DNA from: Bacillota bacterium
Lineage (GTDB): Bacteria; Bacillota; Clostridia; Lachnospirales; Bianqueaceae
Length of the DNA: 64,000 bases
NCBI GenBank assembly: GCA_017442735.1
Contig: JAFRZE010000021.1
Location: 1-64,000 of the forward strand
Direction of reading: 5' to 3'
A program made the position numbers and the translations under genes. Of this stretch, positions 8,056 to 17,706 are shown in pieces. The notes beneath the pieces were generated by a model, which saw only the letters and a list, made by a program, of their open reading frames with translations, did not search any database and was not told where the DNA came from. Numbering within the stretch: the first letter of the stretch is position 1; every line of letters begins with the position of its first letter.

Positions 8056-10440
8056 ATGTTTTTATCAATGAATTGGATCCGTGATTTCGTCAATCTGGAC
8101 GGGATCGATCTGGATAATTTAGTCCATCAGTTCACCCTGGGAACGGCGGAAGTCGAAGGCATCGAACATATCGGAACGGACACCTACGGCGTAGTCGTCG
8201 GTCAGATCCTGACCGTGGATGAGATCCCTGAGTCGGAGAAGCTGCATAAGCTCACTGTAGATACCGGCGACAAGATCTGGCAGATCATGTGCGGAGCGCC
8301 GAACGTAAAAGCCGGCATGAAGGTACCGGTCGCGAAGCTGGGCGGAAGCGTCAGCGGCATGAAGATCGAAGACCGCAAACTGGCCGGCTATGAAAGCCAG
8401 GGCATGTGCTGCTCACAGAAGGAACTCGGTGTTTCCGATGATCATTCCGGTCTGTGGGAACTGCCGGAAGACCTGCCGATCGGCAAGGATATCAAGGAGA
8501 TCTATGAGATCGATGACGTTGTCTTTGAAGTCGACAATAAATCCCTGACCAACCGCCCCGACCTGTGGGGACACTACGGAATCGCCCGCGAGATCGCGGC
8601 GCTGTCCGGAAGAGAGCTTCGTCCGCTTCCCGTGCAGGATCTGTCTGTCTATGAGAATCTGCCGGAAGTTCCGATCAGTATTGAGGATCCGGAGCTTTGC
8701 TACCGCTATTCCGGCATGACCTTCGGCCATGTCACCAGGAATCAGTCGCCTGTCAACATGCAGATCCGACTGTTCCGCTGCGGTATGCGCGGCATCAATT
8801 TGCTGGCCGACCTGACCAACTACCTGATGCTGGAAATGGGTCAGCCCATGCATGCGTTTGACTATAAGAGAGTAGACGCGATCGAAGTCGGCCATCTGGA
8901 AGGAACGCAGGTGTTCCAGACCCTGGACGGCAAGGAGAGGACCATTCAGCCGGAAATGCTGATGATCAAGTCCCACGGCGAACCGGTGGCAGTCGCCGGC
9001 GTCATGGGCGGCCTGGCCTCTGAGATCGTGGAGGATACCGACAGCTTCCTTCTGGAGAGCGCGACCTTCAACGCGGTCAGCGTGAGAAAGACCGCGCAGG
9101 CGATCGGTCTTCGTACCGACGCTTCCATGCGTTATGAAAAGACCCTGGATCCGGAGATGACGACTACCGCCATCGCCCGTTACTTAAAGCTTCTGATGGA
9201 GATCGATCCTTCGGTTGAAGTCACCAGCCGCCTGACCGACAACTATCCGTGGCATTATCCTGTCCGTACCATCGTCTTCGACAAGGCTTATGTGGACCGT
9301 CTGACCGGTATCGACATTTCGGAAGAGCGCATCGAGAAGACCCTCGGCCATCTGGGATTCACACTAAAACGTGAAGGCAAGGACTTCATCGTGACCGTAC
9401 CCAGCTGGCGCGCCACCAAGGATGTCACCATCAAGGCGGATATCATTGAAGAGATCACCCGTATCTATGGCTATGACAACTTCGAGATCAAAACCTCGAA
9501 GATGGCCCTTTACCCCATGAAACCCACCCCGGAGCACCGTCTGCACAGTGAAGTGAAGAACCTTCTGGCTTTCACCTACGGAGCGCACGAGGTCCATACC
9601 TATGTCTGGAACGACGGCAAACGCCTCGGCGAGCTCGGCCTTTCGAACGAGGGCAAGCTCCACCTGGTGAACTCCGTTTCTCCGGATATCGATACCATCC
9701 GTGAAGAGCTGATCCCGGCGCTGCTTTGTGTCGCGCTGAAGAACAAAGGTTATCAGCCTTCCTACAGCATCTTCGAGATCGGTTCGGTCGTACCGGCGGT
9801 CGGCGAGGATAAGCTGGCAAAAGAAGAAAAACACCTCGGCGCCGTCCTTTACGGACGCAAGGCGGAGGAAGGACCCATGGTCGCGAAAGCAAAAGCGATC
9901 TGTGAATCCATCGCCGCGGAAGTCAAGGGCGTGAAGTTCACCTATCGTCCGGCTGATGAGGCGGAAGTCAAGGAATGGGCGCACCCCTACAATAGCTTTG
10001 TCGTTTCTCTGAATGATGACCCCATCGGCCTGATCGCCGTGGTACATCCTACCGTAGCCGCGAAGATCGAGAAGAAAGCGGCCGCTGTAGCCGTGGAGCT
10101 GAACATGGACAAGATCTATCCTCTGGCGAAGATTCTGCCGCAGTTCCGTGAGCCCAGCCGTTTCCCGTCCATCACCTCCGATGTCACCTTTATCGTAAAC
10201 GCGGAAGTTCCCTACAGTGAGTTCGAGCGCGTGATCGGAAACATCCCGAACGAGCATCTGGCCTCGATGGATCTGGTCGGCATTTATGTGGATCAGGCAC
10301 TGACAGGCAAGAAGAGCGTGACGGTTCGTTTCACCTTCACCTCGAATGAGCGTACCCTGGAAATGAACGAAGTGCTGGATTATGTCGCGACCTATCGTGA
10401 AGCCATGAAAGAGATCGGCGCGGTTACGATCGAAGCCTAA
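8056..10440 (+). CDS. pheT: phenylalanyl-tRNA synthetase beta subunit
   Basis: A 794-residue beta chain of PheRS. The order is the usual one: N-terminal EMAP/tRNA-binding domain (about residues 40-150, with GDKIWQIMCGAPNV), B3/B4 editing domain (about 210-380, with DLTNYLMLEMGQPMHAFD), B5 domain (about 405-475), catalytic-like domain, and C-terminal FDX-ACB anticodon-binding domain (from about 700, REPSRFPSITSDVTF). Length is normal. RBS AGGAG at about 8041-8046. The ribonuclease Z gene follows after 21 bases, so the transcript continues. Confidence 0.97.
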   Translation: MFLSMNWIRDFVNLDGIDLDNLVHQFTLGTAEVEGIEHIGTDTYGVVVGQILTVDEIPESEKLHKLTVDTGDKIWQIMCGAPNVKAGMKVPVAKLGGSVSGMKIEDRKLAGYESQGMCCSQKELGVSDDHSGLWELPEDLPIGKDIKEIYEIDDVVFEVDNKSLTNRPDLWGHYGIAREIAALSGRELRPLPVQDLSVYENLPEVPISIEDPELCYRYSGMTFGHVTRNQSPVNMQIRLFRCGMRGINLLADLTNYLMLEMGQPMHAFDYKRVDAIEVGHLEGTQVFQTLDGKERTIQPEMLMIKSHGEPVAVAGVMGGLASEIVEDTDSFLLESATFNAVSVRKTAQAIGLRTDASMRYEKTLDPEMTTTAIARYLKLLMEIDPSVEVTSRLTDNYPWHYPVRTIVFDKAYVDRLTGIDISEERIEKTLGHLGFTLKREGKDFIVTVPSWRATKDVTIKADIIEEITRIYGYDNFEIKTSKMALYPMKPTPEHRLHSEVKNLLAFTYGAHEVHTYVWNDGKRLGELGLSNEGKLHLVNSVSPDIDTIREELIPALLCVALKNKGYQPSYSIFEIGSVVPAVGEDKLAKEEKHLGAVLYGRKAEEGPMVAKAKAICESIAAEVKGVKFTYRPADEAEVKEWAHPYNSFVVSLNDDPIGLIAVVHPTVAAKIEKKAAAVAVELNMDKIYPLAKILPQFREPSRFPSITSDVTFIVNAEVPYSEFERVIGNIPNEHLASMDLVGIYVDQALTGKKSVTVRFTFTSNERTLEMNEVLDYVATYREAMKEIGAVTIEA

Positions 10441-10461
10441 ATCCTGTATAAGGAATCCCCC

Positions 10462-11385
10462 ATGTTTGATGTTTGTTTATTAGGAACCGGCGGCATGCTG
10501 CCGCTCCCGTACCGGTGGCTGACAGCGCTGATGGTCCGCTACGGCGGGACCTCGATCCTGATCGACTGCGGTGAGGGCACCCAGATCACGCTTCGCCAGC
10601 AGGGATGGAGTTTCAAGGATATCGATTATATCTGCTTCACCCATTATCACGGCGATCATATCAGCGGGCTTCCGGGCCTGCTGATGACCATGGGCAACTG
10701 CGACCGTACGGATCCCGTGACGCTGATCGGCCCGAAAGGGCTCAGGAAGGTCGTGGAAGGCCTTCTGATGATCGCGCCGGGGCTTCCGTTCCCGCTGAAG
10801 TTCGTGGAGCTGACGAAAGAACAGATCGATCAGCAGGAGGAGATGAAGCTCGGAACGATGTATGTCCGGGCGGGCCGCGCGGATCACGGCGTCCCGTGTG
10901 TGGGCTACAGCATCGAAGTCAAGCGCCGTCCCCGGTTTGATCCGGAAAAGGCCAAGGAGAACGGTGTGCCGCTCGCCTTCTGGCGTTATCTGCAGGCAGG
11001 AGAGAGCCGTACCGGTGAAGACGGGACGGTATATGAACCGTCCATGGTCCTCGCGGAGGACCGGAAGGGCCTGAAGGTCACATACTGTACCGACTCCCGG
11101 CCGAAAGACAGCCTGGTGAAACTGGCGGAAGGCTCGGATCTGTTTATCTGCGAAGGCATGTATGGCGAAGCGGATAAAGAAGAGAAGGCCGCGCAGCACA
11201 AGCATATGTCCTTCCGTGAGGCGGCTGAGATGGCAAAGGCCGCCGGAGTGAAAGAGCTTTGGCTCACCCATTTTTCGCCCGCGATGCCGGCCCCCAAGGC
11301 CGCGCTTTCGGAGGCGACTGCCGTATTTGAAAATGCCCGGTGCGGCAAAGATCGACTGACAAGAGAATTTGTATATGAAGAATGA
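10462..11385 (+). CDS. rnz: ribonuclease Z (tRNA 3'-processing endonuclease)
   Basis: A 307-residue metallo-beta-lactamase-fold protein with the zinc motif [10 protein letters not shown] at about residues 60-69, a DCGEGTQ segment, a DSRP segment carrying a metal Asp, and a late HFSP histidine. These are the marks of tRNase Z, which trims tRNA 3' trailers. Between pheT (21-bp gap) and tsaD (11-bp overlap), the gene sits among translation and tRNA-modification functions. The N-terminal [13 protein letters not shown] is typical of the RNase Z-like group of clostridia; full tRNase Z activity is inferred from family membership. Confidence 0.9.
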   Translation: MFDVCLLGTGGMLPLPYRWLTALMVRYGGTSILIDCGEGTQITLRQQGWSFKDIDYICFTHYHGDHISGLPGLLMTMGNCDRTDPVTLIGPKGLRKVVEGLLMIAPGLPFPLKFVELTKEQIDQQEEMKLGTMYVRAGRADHGVPCVGYSIEVKRRPRFDPEKAKENGVPLAFWRYLQAGESRTGEDGTVYEPSMVLAEDRKGLKVTYCTDSRPKDSLVKLAEGSDLFICEGMYGEADKEEKAAQHKHMSFREAAEMAKAAGVKELWLTHFSPAMPAPKAALSEATAVFENARCGKDRLTREFVYEE

Positions 11386-12397
11386 AGACAGATATTCCCT
11401 GATCCTGGGAATCGAAAGTTCATGTGACGAGACGGCGGCCGCGGTAGTAAAAGACGGCCGCCAAGTCTTATCCAACGTGATCAGTTCACAGGTGCCCACA
11501 CATACGATCTATGGCGGCGTGGTCCCGGAGATCGCCTCCCGGCAGCATATCGAAGCTATCGACGGAGTAATCCTGAAAGCGCTTCAGGACGCGAAGGTGA
11601 CCTTCGATGATATCGACGCCATTGCCGTGACGGAAGGTCCCGGACTGGTCGGAGCGCTGCTGGTCGGTGTTTCGGAGGCGAAGGGCCTTGCCTACAGCCT
11701 GAAGAAACCGCTCCTGGGCGTTCATCACCTGAAAGGCCATATCGCGGCCAACTATATCACCGATCCTTCCTGGGAACCCCCGTTCCTGTGCCTGGTCGTT
11801 TCCGGCGGACATACGGATCTCGTCTATATCAGGGATTATGAGAATTATGAGATCCTCGGAAGGACCCGGGACGACGCGGCCGGAGAGGCCTTTGACAAGG
11901 TGGCGAGAGCCATCGGCCTTGGCTATCCGGGCGGACCGAAGGTCCAGAAAGCGGCGGAAGCGGGTGATCCGGAAGCGATCAGTTTCCCGCGTCCCTGTAT
12001 CGAGGAAGAGGGCTATGACTTCAGCTTCAGCGGACTGAAATCCGCTGTCCTGAACTATCTGAATCAGGAACGCATGATGGGGCATGAGATCTCACAGGAA
12101 GACGTTGCCGCCTCTTTCCAGGCAGCCGTCGTGGAGGTCCTTGTGACCAAGACTATGCAGGCAGCGAAGAAGTACAGGGTAAAACGGATCGCCATCGCCG
12201 GCGGCGTTTCGGCGAACAAGCCTCTTCGAGAGGGACTCCGCGAGGCCTGCCGGAAGAAAAAGATCGATTTCTGCTGTCCGGAGTTTATTCTCTGTACCGA
12301 TAACGCGGCAATGATCGCGTCCGCCGCGTATTACAGCTATCATCGGGGCGAGTCATCACCCCTTGACCTGAACGCCGATCCCGGACTGACCCTGTAG
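11375..12397 (+). CDS. tsaD: tRNA N6-adenosine threonylcarbamoyltransferase
   Basis: A 340-residue ASKHA-fold protein that, with TsaB and TsaE, transfers threonylcarbamoyl to A37 of ANN-decoding tRNAs. Hallmarks are the start [15 protein letters not shown], the metal-binding [12 protein letters not shown], the CLVVSGGHT phosphate loop, FSGLKSAV and the closing SANKPLRE and TDNAAMIA segments. ATG at 11375 overlaps the rnz stop by 11 bases, indicating coupling; the two-codon-longer TTG at 11369 is less likely. TsaB and TsaE are not in this window. Confidence 0.97.
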   Translation: MKNEDRYSLILGIESSCDETAAAVVKDGRQVLSNVISSQVPTHTIYGGVVPEIASRQHIEAIDGVILKALQDAKVTFDDIDAIAVTEGPGLVGALLVGVSEAKGLAYSLKKPLLGVHHLKGHIAANYITDPSWEPPFLCLVVSGGHTDLVYIRDYENYEILGRTRDDAAGEAFDKVARAIGLGYPGGPKVQKAAEAGDPEAISFPRPCIEEEGYDFSFSGLKSAVLNYLNQERMMGHEISQEDVAASFQAAVVEVLVTKTMQAAKKYRVKRIAIAGGVSANKPLREGLREACRKKKIDFCCPEFILCTDNAAMIASAAYYSYHRGESSPLDLNADPGLTL

Positions 12398-12413
12398 GAT
12401 GACGGAGGAAAAG

Positions 12414-14144
12414 ATGGAAAAAGCAAAGCTGAAACGATGGATCGACGCGGCGGCCGGCCGGATCCCGTGTGATCTGCTCATCAAAAACGTACAGCTGGTG
12501 AATGTCTATACCGGACAGATCCGCAAGACGGACATCGCGGTCTTTGACGGCGTGGTGGTCGGTCTGGACGGGAACTACAATGCCCGGGAGACCGTGGACG
12601 CCAGCGGCCTGTACGCTTCGCCGGGCCTGATCGATTCTCATATTCATATCGAATCTTCCTATGTGACGCCGGAAGAGATCTCCCGCCTGGCGGTGCCCTG
12701 CGGTACCACCACCATCGTGGCGGACCCGCATGAGATCGTGAACGTGGGCGGGCTGACAGCCTGGAAGTATATGCTGGAAGCCGCGAAGAACGCGGCGCTG
12801 GATATCAAATATATGGTGCCTTCCTGCGTACCGGCGACGCCTTTCGAGCATTCCGGCGCGGTCCTTATGGCAAGTCAGATGGACGAGCCGCTGAAGGAAG
12901 CGCTGGGTCTGGGTGAATTCATGAACTATCCCGGTGTGATCGCCGGCGCGGATCTGGATATCGACAAGATCCTGGCCGCGAAGGCTCAGGACAAACCCAT
13001 CGACGGACACAGTCCGTTGGTGGAAGGGAATCTTCTGAATGCCTATCTCGTTACCGGCATCCATACGGACCATGAATGTGCCTCTCCGGAAGAAGCACTG
13101 GAAAGAGTCGAACGGGGCATGTATGTCATGCTGCGACAGGGTTCTGCCTGTCACAACCTGTGTACCAACCTGAAAGCGGTGACGAAGGATAACAGCCGTC
13201 GTTTCATTCTCTGTTCCGATGACCGACAGGCCAGAACGCTGATCGAGATCGGCCATCTGAACAATCATCTAAAGATGTGCGTGGAAGAGGGGATCGACGC
13301 TGTCACGGCGATCCGAATGGCTACGCTCAACGCGGCGGAATGCTATGACATGAAAGACCGCGGCGCCATCGCGCCGGGACTTCGCGCGGATATCGTTCTG
13401 TTCGAGGACCTGACGGAATTCCATGTGAAGAAAGTCTATATCGAGGGAAAACTGACCGCCGAAGAAGGCAGGTATCTGCCGGAAGTCATGAGGATCCCCA
13501 TCGATCCGGTACGCAACAGTTTCCATGTAGCCCCGTTCACACAGGAAGATCTGAAGCTTCATCTGACAAGTGACAAGGTGAATACGATCGGCGTCCTGCC
13601 GGGCGGTGTCGTGACCGAGAAAAAGGTCAGTACGGTGAAGCGGACATCAGACGGCGACTTCCTCTACGATCCGGAAAAGGATATCGTGAAGGTGTGCGTC
13701 GTGGAACGCCATCACGCGACCGGCGGGATCGGAGTAGGCCTTTTGGAAAACTACGGACTGAAGCGCGGCGCTATCGCCCTGTCGATTGCCCATGATTCTC
13801 ACAATATCATCGTGGCCGGTACCTCGAACGAAGAGATTGAATTTGCGATCCGGTCCCTGTGTCAGCAGGAGGGCGGCATCGTGATCACCTGCGAAGGAAA
13901 GATCCTCGACAGCCTGCCGCTGCCGGTGGGAGGCCTCATGAGCGATCAGAGCGGAGAATGGGTCGCAGAGCATCTGAAACATGTTCATGAAACCGCTTTC
14001 CGCGAACTCGGGATCCACGAGAGCGTGGAACCGGTCATGACACTGTGCTTTATGGCGCTGCCGGTCATTCCCGAGATCAAGCTCACCGACATGGGCCTGT
14101 TCGATGTGATCAAATTTGCCTTTTTGGATCCAAACGCTGAATAA
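12414..14144 (+). CDS. ade: adenine deaminase
   Basis: A 576-residue amidohydrolase that converts adenine to hypoxanthine in purine salvage. Sequence marks are the metal-binding SHIHIESSYV near residues 72-81, the VADPHEIVNV stretch, HSPLVEGNLLNAYL, the GIHTDHE and CSDDR motifs, and a C-terminal ERHHATGGIG domain characteristic of Ade rather than other amidohydrolases. I use ATG at 12414, five bases after GGAGG (12404-12408); the upstream ATG at 12399 has no binding site. It is in the pheST-rnz-tsaD operon; the M42 peptidase gene follows after 14 bases. Confidence 0.95.
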   Translation: MEKAKLKRWIDAAAGRIPCDLLIKNVQLVNVYTGQIRKTDIAVFDGVVVGLDGNYNARETVDASGLYASPGLIDSHIHIESSYVTPEEISRLAVPCGTTTIVADPHEIVNVGGLTAWKYMLEAAKNAALDIKYMVPSCVPATPFEHSGAVLMASQMDEPLKEALGLGEFMNYPGVIAGADLDIDKILAAKAQDKPIDGHSPLVEGNLLNAYLVTGIHTDHECASPEEALERVERGMYVMLRQGSACHNLCTNLKAVTKDNSRRFILCSDDRQARTLIEIGHLNNHLKMCVEEGIDAVTAIRMATLNAAECYDMKDRGAIAPGLRADIVLFEDLTEFHVKKVYIEGKLTAEEGRYLPEVMRIPIDPVRNSFHVAPFTQEDLKLHLTSDKVNTIGVLPGGVVTEKKVSTVKRTSDGDFLYDPEKDIVKVCVVERHHATGGIGVGLLENYGLKRGAIALSIAHDSHNIIVAGTSNEEIEFAIRSLCQQEGGIVITCEGKILDSLPLPVGGLMSDQSGEWVAEHLKHVHETAFRELGIHESVEPVMTLCFMALPVIPEIKLTDMGLFDVIKFAFLDPNAE

Positions 14145-14158
14145 ACGAGGTAAACAAA

Positions 14159-15253
14159 ATGGAAAAGAAGACTTTTGAACTCATTCGTGATCTGTCCAAC
14201 GCGTTCGGCGTATCCGGATTCGAGGACGAAGTGATCAGGATCGCCAGAGATTACGCGAAGGGCAGCGTGGATCATATGGACGAGGATCCCATCCGGAACC
14301 TCTATCTGTACCGTGAGACGCGGGAAGAAATGGATGATCCCTCGGACGATCGCCCCGTGCTGATGCTGGACGCGCATTCCGATGAAGTCGGCTATATGAT
14401 CCAGTCGATCCGTGACAACGGAACCATGGAAATGATCACAGTCGGCGGACAGATCGCCTCGAATATCCCGGCGACGAAAGTCTGGATCCTGGCGGAGGAC
14501 GGGAAACTGGTTTCCGGCGTGGTCTCCAGCAAACCGCCGCACTTTACCAGCGCCGCGGAGCGGAACAAGCCGCTGGATATCACAGAGCTGGTGATCGATA
14601 TCGGCGCTGTTTCCCGGAAGGAAGTCGTGGAAGATTTCCATATCGGTCCCGGCTGCCCGGCGGTACCGGCTGTAGAGTTCGAGTATAACGAGAAAAACCA
14701 GGTCGCGCTGGGCAAAGGATTCGATGACCGGATCGGCTGCGCTGTCGTGCTGGAAGCGCTTAAACGTCTTTCCGGCAAAAAGCTCGGCACGCGCGTGGTC
14801 GGGACGCTGACCTCCCAGGAAGAGGTCGGAGAAAGAGGCTGCATCGCAGCTCTCGAGAAGGTACGTCCTCAGATCGCGATCTGTATCGAAGGCGCGCCGG
14901 CGGATGACACCTTCAGCCCGGCTTACAACATCCAGAACGGTCTGCATAAAGGGCCCATGCTTCGGTATATGGATATCGGGATGATCACGCATCCTCGTTT
15001 CATCCGTTACGCATTCAGCATCGCTGATGAACTGGGTATTCCCACGCAGAAAGCGGTCCGCCGCGGCGGCGGAACGAACGGAGGCATGATCCAGAACCAG
15101 ACCGGCGCGGTCCCGACGATCGTCATCAGCTGCCCGGTACGCTACACCCACAGCCATCAGACGTTCACCGCTCTGGATGACTTTGAGAAAGTCGTGGAGC
15201 TTGTCTGCGGGATCCTGGAGCGGCTGGACGGGAAAGTGCTGGCGTCTTTCTGA
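14159..15253 (+). CDS. M42 family metallo-aminopeptidase
   Basis: A 364-residue dinuclear-metal aminopeptidase or deblocking peptidase of family M42 (also called glutamyl aminopeptidase/cellulase M). Metal and catalytic motifs are MLDAHSDEVGYM (about residues 66-77), KGFDDRIGCAVV (about 185-196), TSQEEVGERG (about 219-228, catalytic Glu pair) and HSHQTF near the C-terminus. The large self-compartmentalising enzymes of this family clear short peptides in the cytoplasm. The stop TGA overlaps the capA start by one base. Confidence 0.93.
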   Translation: MEKKTFELIRDLSNAFGVSGFEDEVIRIARDYAKGSVDHMDEDPIRNLYLYRETREEMDDPSDDRPVLMLDAHSDEVGYMIQSIRDNGTMEMITVGGQIASNIPATKVWILAEDGKLVSGVVSSKPPHFTSAAERNKPLDITELVIDIGAVSRKEVVEDFHIGPGCPAVPAVEFEYNEKNQVALGKGFDDRIGCAVVLEALKRLSGKKLGTRVVGTLTSQEEVGERGCIAALEKVRPQIAICIEGAPADDTFSPAYNIQNGLHKGPMLRYMDIGMITHPRFIRYAFSIADELGIPTQKAVRRGGGTNGGMIQNQTGAVPTIVISCPVRYTHSHQTFTALDDFEKVVELVCGILERLDGKVLASF

Positions 15254-16410
15254 TGGAAAAGGAATGTTCGATCGTTTTTTCCGGCGATATCGGGTTTGAC
15301 CGGTATATGGCTAGAAAATGGGAAGATGAAGATCTTCTGTCTTCGGATATTCTCTCGTTCTTCCAGAGCGCCGACCATGTTGCGGTCGACGTGGAAGGAG
15401 CGCTGTACAAGGCCAAGGATGACGGAAGCCGCGGGGTATTTTTCCACGCGATGGATCCGGCGGCCGCATCTCTGATGCATAAGATCGGCGCGGATCTTTG
15501 GTGTGTGGGCAATAACCATATCATGGATGCCGGTCTGGAAGGAATGATCAGTACCCGAAGGACAGCGGAAGAAAATCATGCAAAAATGTTTGGAGCCGGA
15601 GAAAATATCCGAGAAGCATCCCAACCTGTTTTTCTTCCCGAAGCCGGAGGGATCGGCCTGATCTCCGTCGCCTATCTGAATGAATGTATCCCGGCTACAG
15701 AGACCTCGCCCGGGATCTTTCCCTGGAACGATATGGAGCGTATCGCGGCAAGGATCCGCGAGATCAAATCGCGCTGCCGCTGGTGCGTGGTCGTCGCTCA
15801 CGGAGGCGAGGAGTTTTCTCCTATGCCCATGCCTTTCGTCCGGGATCGTTATCTTCAGTACCTGGAATTCGGAGCGGACGCGGTCGTCGCGATGCATCCT
15901 CATGTCGCGGAGAACTATGAAGTCCTGGAAGATGGGAAGATGATCTTCTATTCGCTGGGAAACTTCATCTTCGATACCGATTACCAGCGGGCGCATCTGT
16001 ATACCGATTCCGGCGTGCTTCTGAAGCTGATCTTCACGGAAGACAAGATGCGTTTTGAGGCCATGGGGACCCGGATCCTCCGCGGAGAAGAACGGGTCGA
16101 GAAAGGCCCGCTGCCGGAGATCTTCACGAATGTACCTTCAGAAGAATATGAACTTTTAGCTCCGCTGGCGGCCAAGGCCCTGGTAGCGGAGGACAGCCGC
16201 AAGATGATCTTCCTGGAGCCGGAACGCTTTACGAATGCTCCGATCGATGTCTGGAACGGATATTTCTTTAGTGAAGAGCCGGATGGCTATTACAAGGGAC
16301 AGCACATGGACTTCGGCCTGATCGTGCCGCTCTCGGAAAAAGCCGCGGAAGGAAAGTGGAAGAAGAGCTCGCTCGAAAAAGTGAAGGAATACATGCTTCG
16401 CCTTGTATAG
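15253..16410 (+). CDS. CapA family protein (metallophosphatase-like, polyglutamate capsule family)
   Basis: A 385-residue protein of the CapA/PGA_cap family, which has a calcineurin-like fold and is linked to poly-gamma-glutamate anchoring in Bacillus. The family features are the opening FSGDIGFDRYM, the GNNHIMDAG segment, VVAHGGEEF and HPHVAENYE with YSLGNFIFD. There is no signal peptide, unlike secreted CapA, so a cytoplasmic role is possible. It is the last gene of the pheST operon; no capB, capC or other capsule genes are near, so the name reflects family only. Confidence 0.85.
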   Translation: MEKECSIVFSGDIGFDRYMARKWEDEDLLSSDILSFFQSADHVAVDVEGALYKAKDDGSRGVFFHAMDPAAASLMHKIGADLWCVGNNHIMDAGLEGMISTRRTAEENHAKMFGAGENIREASQPVFLPEAGGIGLISVAYLNECIPATETSPGIFPWNDMERIAARIREIKSRCRWCVVVAHGGEEFSPMPMPFVRDRYLQYLEFGADAVVAMHPHVAENYEVLEDGKMIFYSLGNFIFDTDYQRAHLYTDSGVLLKLIFTEDKMRFEAMGTRILRGEERVEKGPLPEIFTNVPSEEYELLAPLAAKALVAEDSRKMIFLEPERFTNAPIDVWNGYFFSEEPDGYYKGQHMDFGLIVPLSEKAAEGKWKKSSLEKVKEYMLRLV

Positions 16411-16431
16411 TTTTTTGAATATGATCCAAAT

Positions 16432-16466
16432 AAAAGTGCTCGGGGAATCGCTCCCCGAGCACTTTT
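16432..16466. terminator. bidirectional terminator between capA-like gene and DUF3048 gene
   Basis: AAAAGTGCTCGGGG (16432-16445) and CCCCGAGCACTTTT (16453-16466) form a perfect 14-bp stem with T runs on both strands. It closes the pheST operon from the left and the minus-strand fucI-DUF3048 unit from the right. Confidence 0.95.
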
Positions 16467-16509
16467 TGGTTTCTTTTGTATGGGTTCTTTCCGGCTGATC
16501 CCTGCCTGG

Positions 16510-17670
16510 TTAATTCAGTCCGCCGTCATCCCGGACGATAGCGATATAGGTCCGGCCAACTCCGAAGGTAACCGGCGTACCGTCAAGGTAGGTATAAACG
16601 AACTGCGCGTCTTCATCGGTGCGGGACCAGGTGATGGGCGCCGCGACACCGTTCACGCAGAACCAGCCATCGCCGCTGCCGATCAGATCCATATCCTGGT
16701 GGCCGGCGTCATCGCATACCCAGACATCGGTCCGGACGACAACGATATTCTTGAAGTGGACCAGCTCATCCGTCGCGTCATCAATATAGGGCTCATCGTA
16801 TTCCATCGCGGTATAATCATTGGTATCCGCGTGGAATGTGAAGTACATGTGTTTGTCGGTACCGAAGTCGACATCGACATCGGTCTTCACATCTCCGCCG
16901 CTGACCTTGGGATCCTCGGAGAAGACCATGTTGCACCGATAATCCGATTCATGCTCGGTGCGATACGGCGCGTCAGCGAGGAAACCGTTGATCGCCTCTC
17001 CGGTCGTCATCAGACTGTGCTCGTAACCCATGTTGTCCATTCTCCACTGATCGCGGTAGAACAGATCACCGGCCCAGGAGATGGCTTCGATATCGTCGTA
17101 GTCGCGGCGATCCAGCGCGTCATTCGCCAGATTCGAGCCGCCGCAGTGAGCGATGATCGCGTCATAGCCGGCGGCAAAGTCGATGTAGTTGTGGCGCAGG
17201 CTTCGGACCGAACCGATGACGATATCATCCGGGATCTCCTGATAAATGCACATCATACGTGTGATGCCGCCTTCAACGATCGCCTCGAAGATAATATCCG
17301 CTTCGGATACGCCGACCTGTGGAACGGCTACCCAGATATTATTGATCATAAACGCGATCGGGCGCTTGTTCGCGACCACATGATCCTCGATCTCGCCGGT
17401 CAGCGGGTTCATGTTGGGATCAAGGTTCGGATCCTTTTTCTCTTCCTCCGCCGGAGCCTGGGAGGACTCTTCCTTTTTCTGCTCGGAAGATTCTTCTTTC
17501 TTTGACTCCTGCTGGGATGATTCGACCGGTTCGACGACTGTTTCCTTTGTGACGCTTTCTTCGATGATCACACTTTCCTCGGCTTCTTCTTTCTTACAGC
17601 CGGAGAGCAGCGTGAGCAGCAGACTTAAGCCCAGGATGAGTAAAAGGGTAGTGCGGAATGTCTTTTTCAT
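16510..17670 (-). CDS. DUF3048 domain lipoprotein (YerB-like)
   Basis: A 386-residue exported protein with a lipoprotein signal peptide (lipobox LLSGC, Cys25), then an acidic Glu/Lys/Ser-rich linker (about residues 26-80), then the DUF3048 domain found in Bacillus YerB. Domain features include LTGEIEDHVVANKRPIAFMI, RMMCIYQ, GSVRSLRHNYIDFA and a C-terminal DGTPVTFGVGRTYIAIV. Molecular function of the domain is unknown; it is extracytoplasmic and membrane-anchored. It lies 36 bases after fucI on the same strand, but a role in fucose use is not implied. RBS GAGGTGA precedes the ATG. Confidence 0.9.
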   Translation of the reverse strand: MKKTFRTTLLLILGLSLLLTLLSGCKKEEAEESVIIEESVTKETVVEPVESSQQESKKEESSEQKKEESSQAPAEEEKKDPNLDPNMNPLTGEIEDHVVANKRPIAFMINNIWVAVPQVGVSEADIIFEAIVEGGITRMMCIYQEIPDDIVIGSVRSLRHNYIDFAAGYDAIIAHCGGSNLANDALDRRDYDDIEAISWAGDLFYRDQWRMDNMGYEHSLMTTGEAINGFLADAPYRTEHESDYRCNMVFSEDPKVSGGDVKTDVDVDFGTDKHMYFTFHADTNDYTAMEYDEPYIDDATDELVHFKNIVVVRTDVWVCDDAGHQDMDLIGSGDGWFCVNGVAAPITWSRTDEDAQFVYTYLDGTPVTFGVGRTYIAIVRDDGGLN

Positions 17671-17706
17671 TGCTTCACCTCGTTTTTTATCTATAAGTTT
17701 TATTTT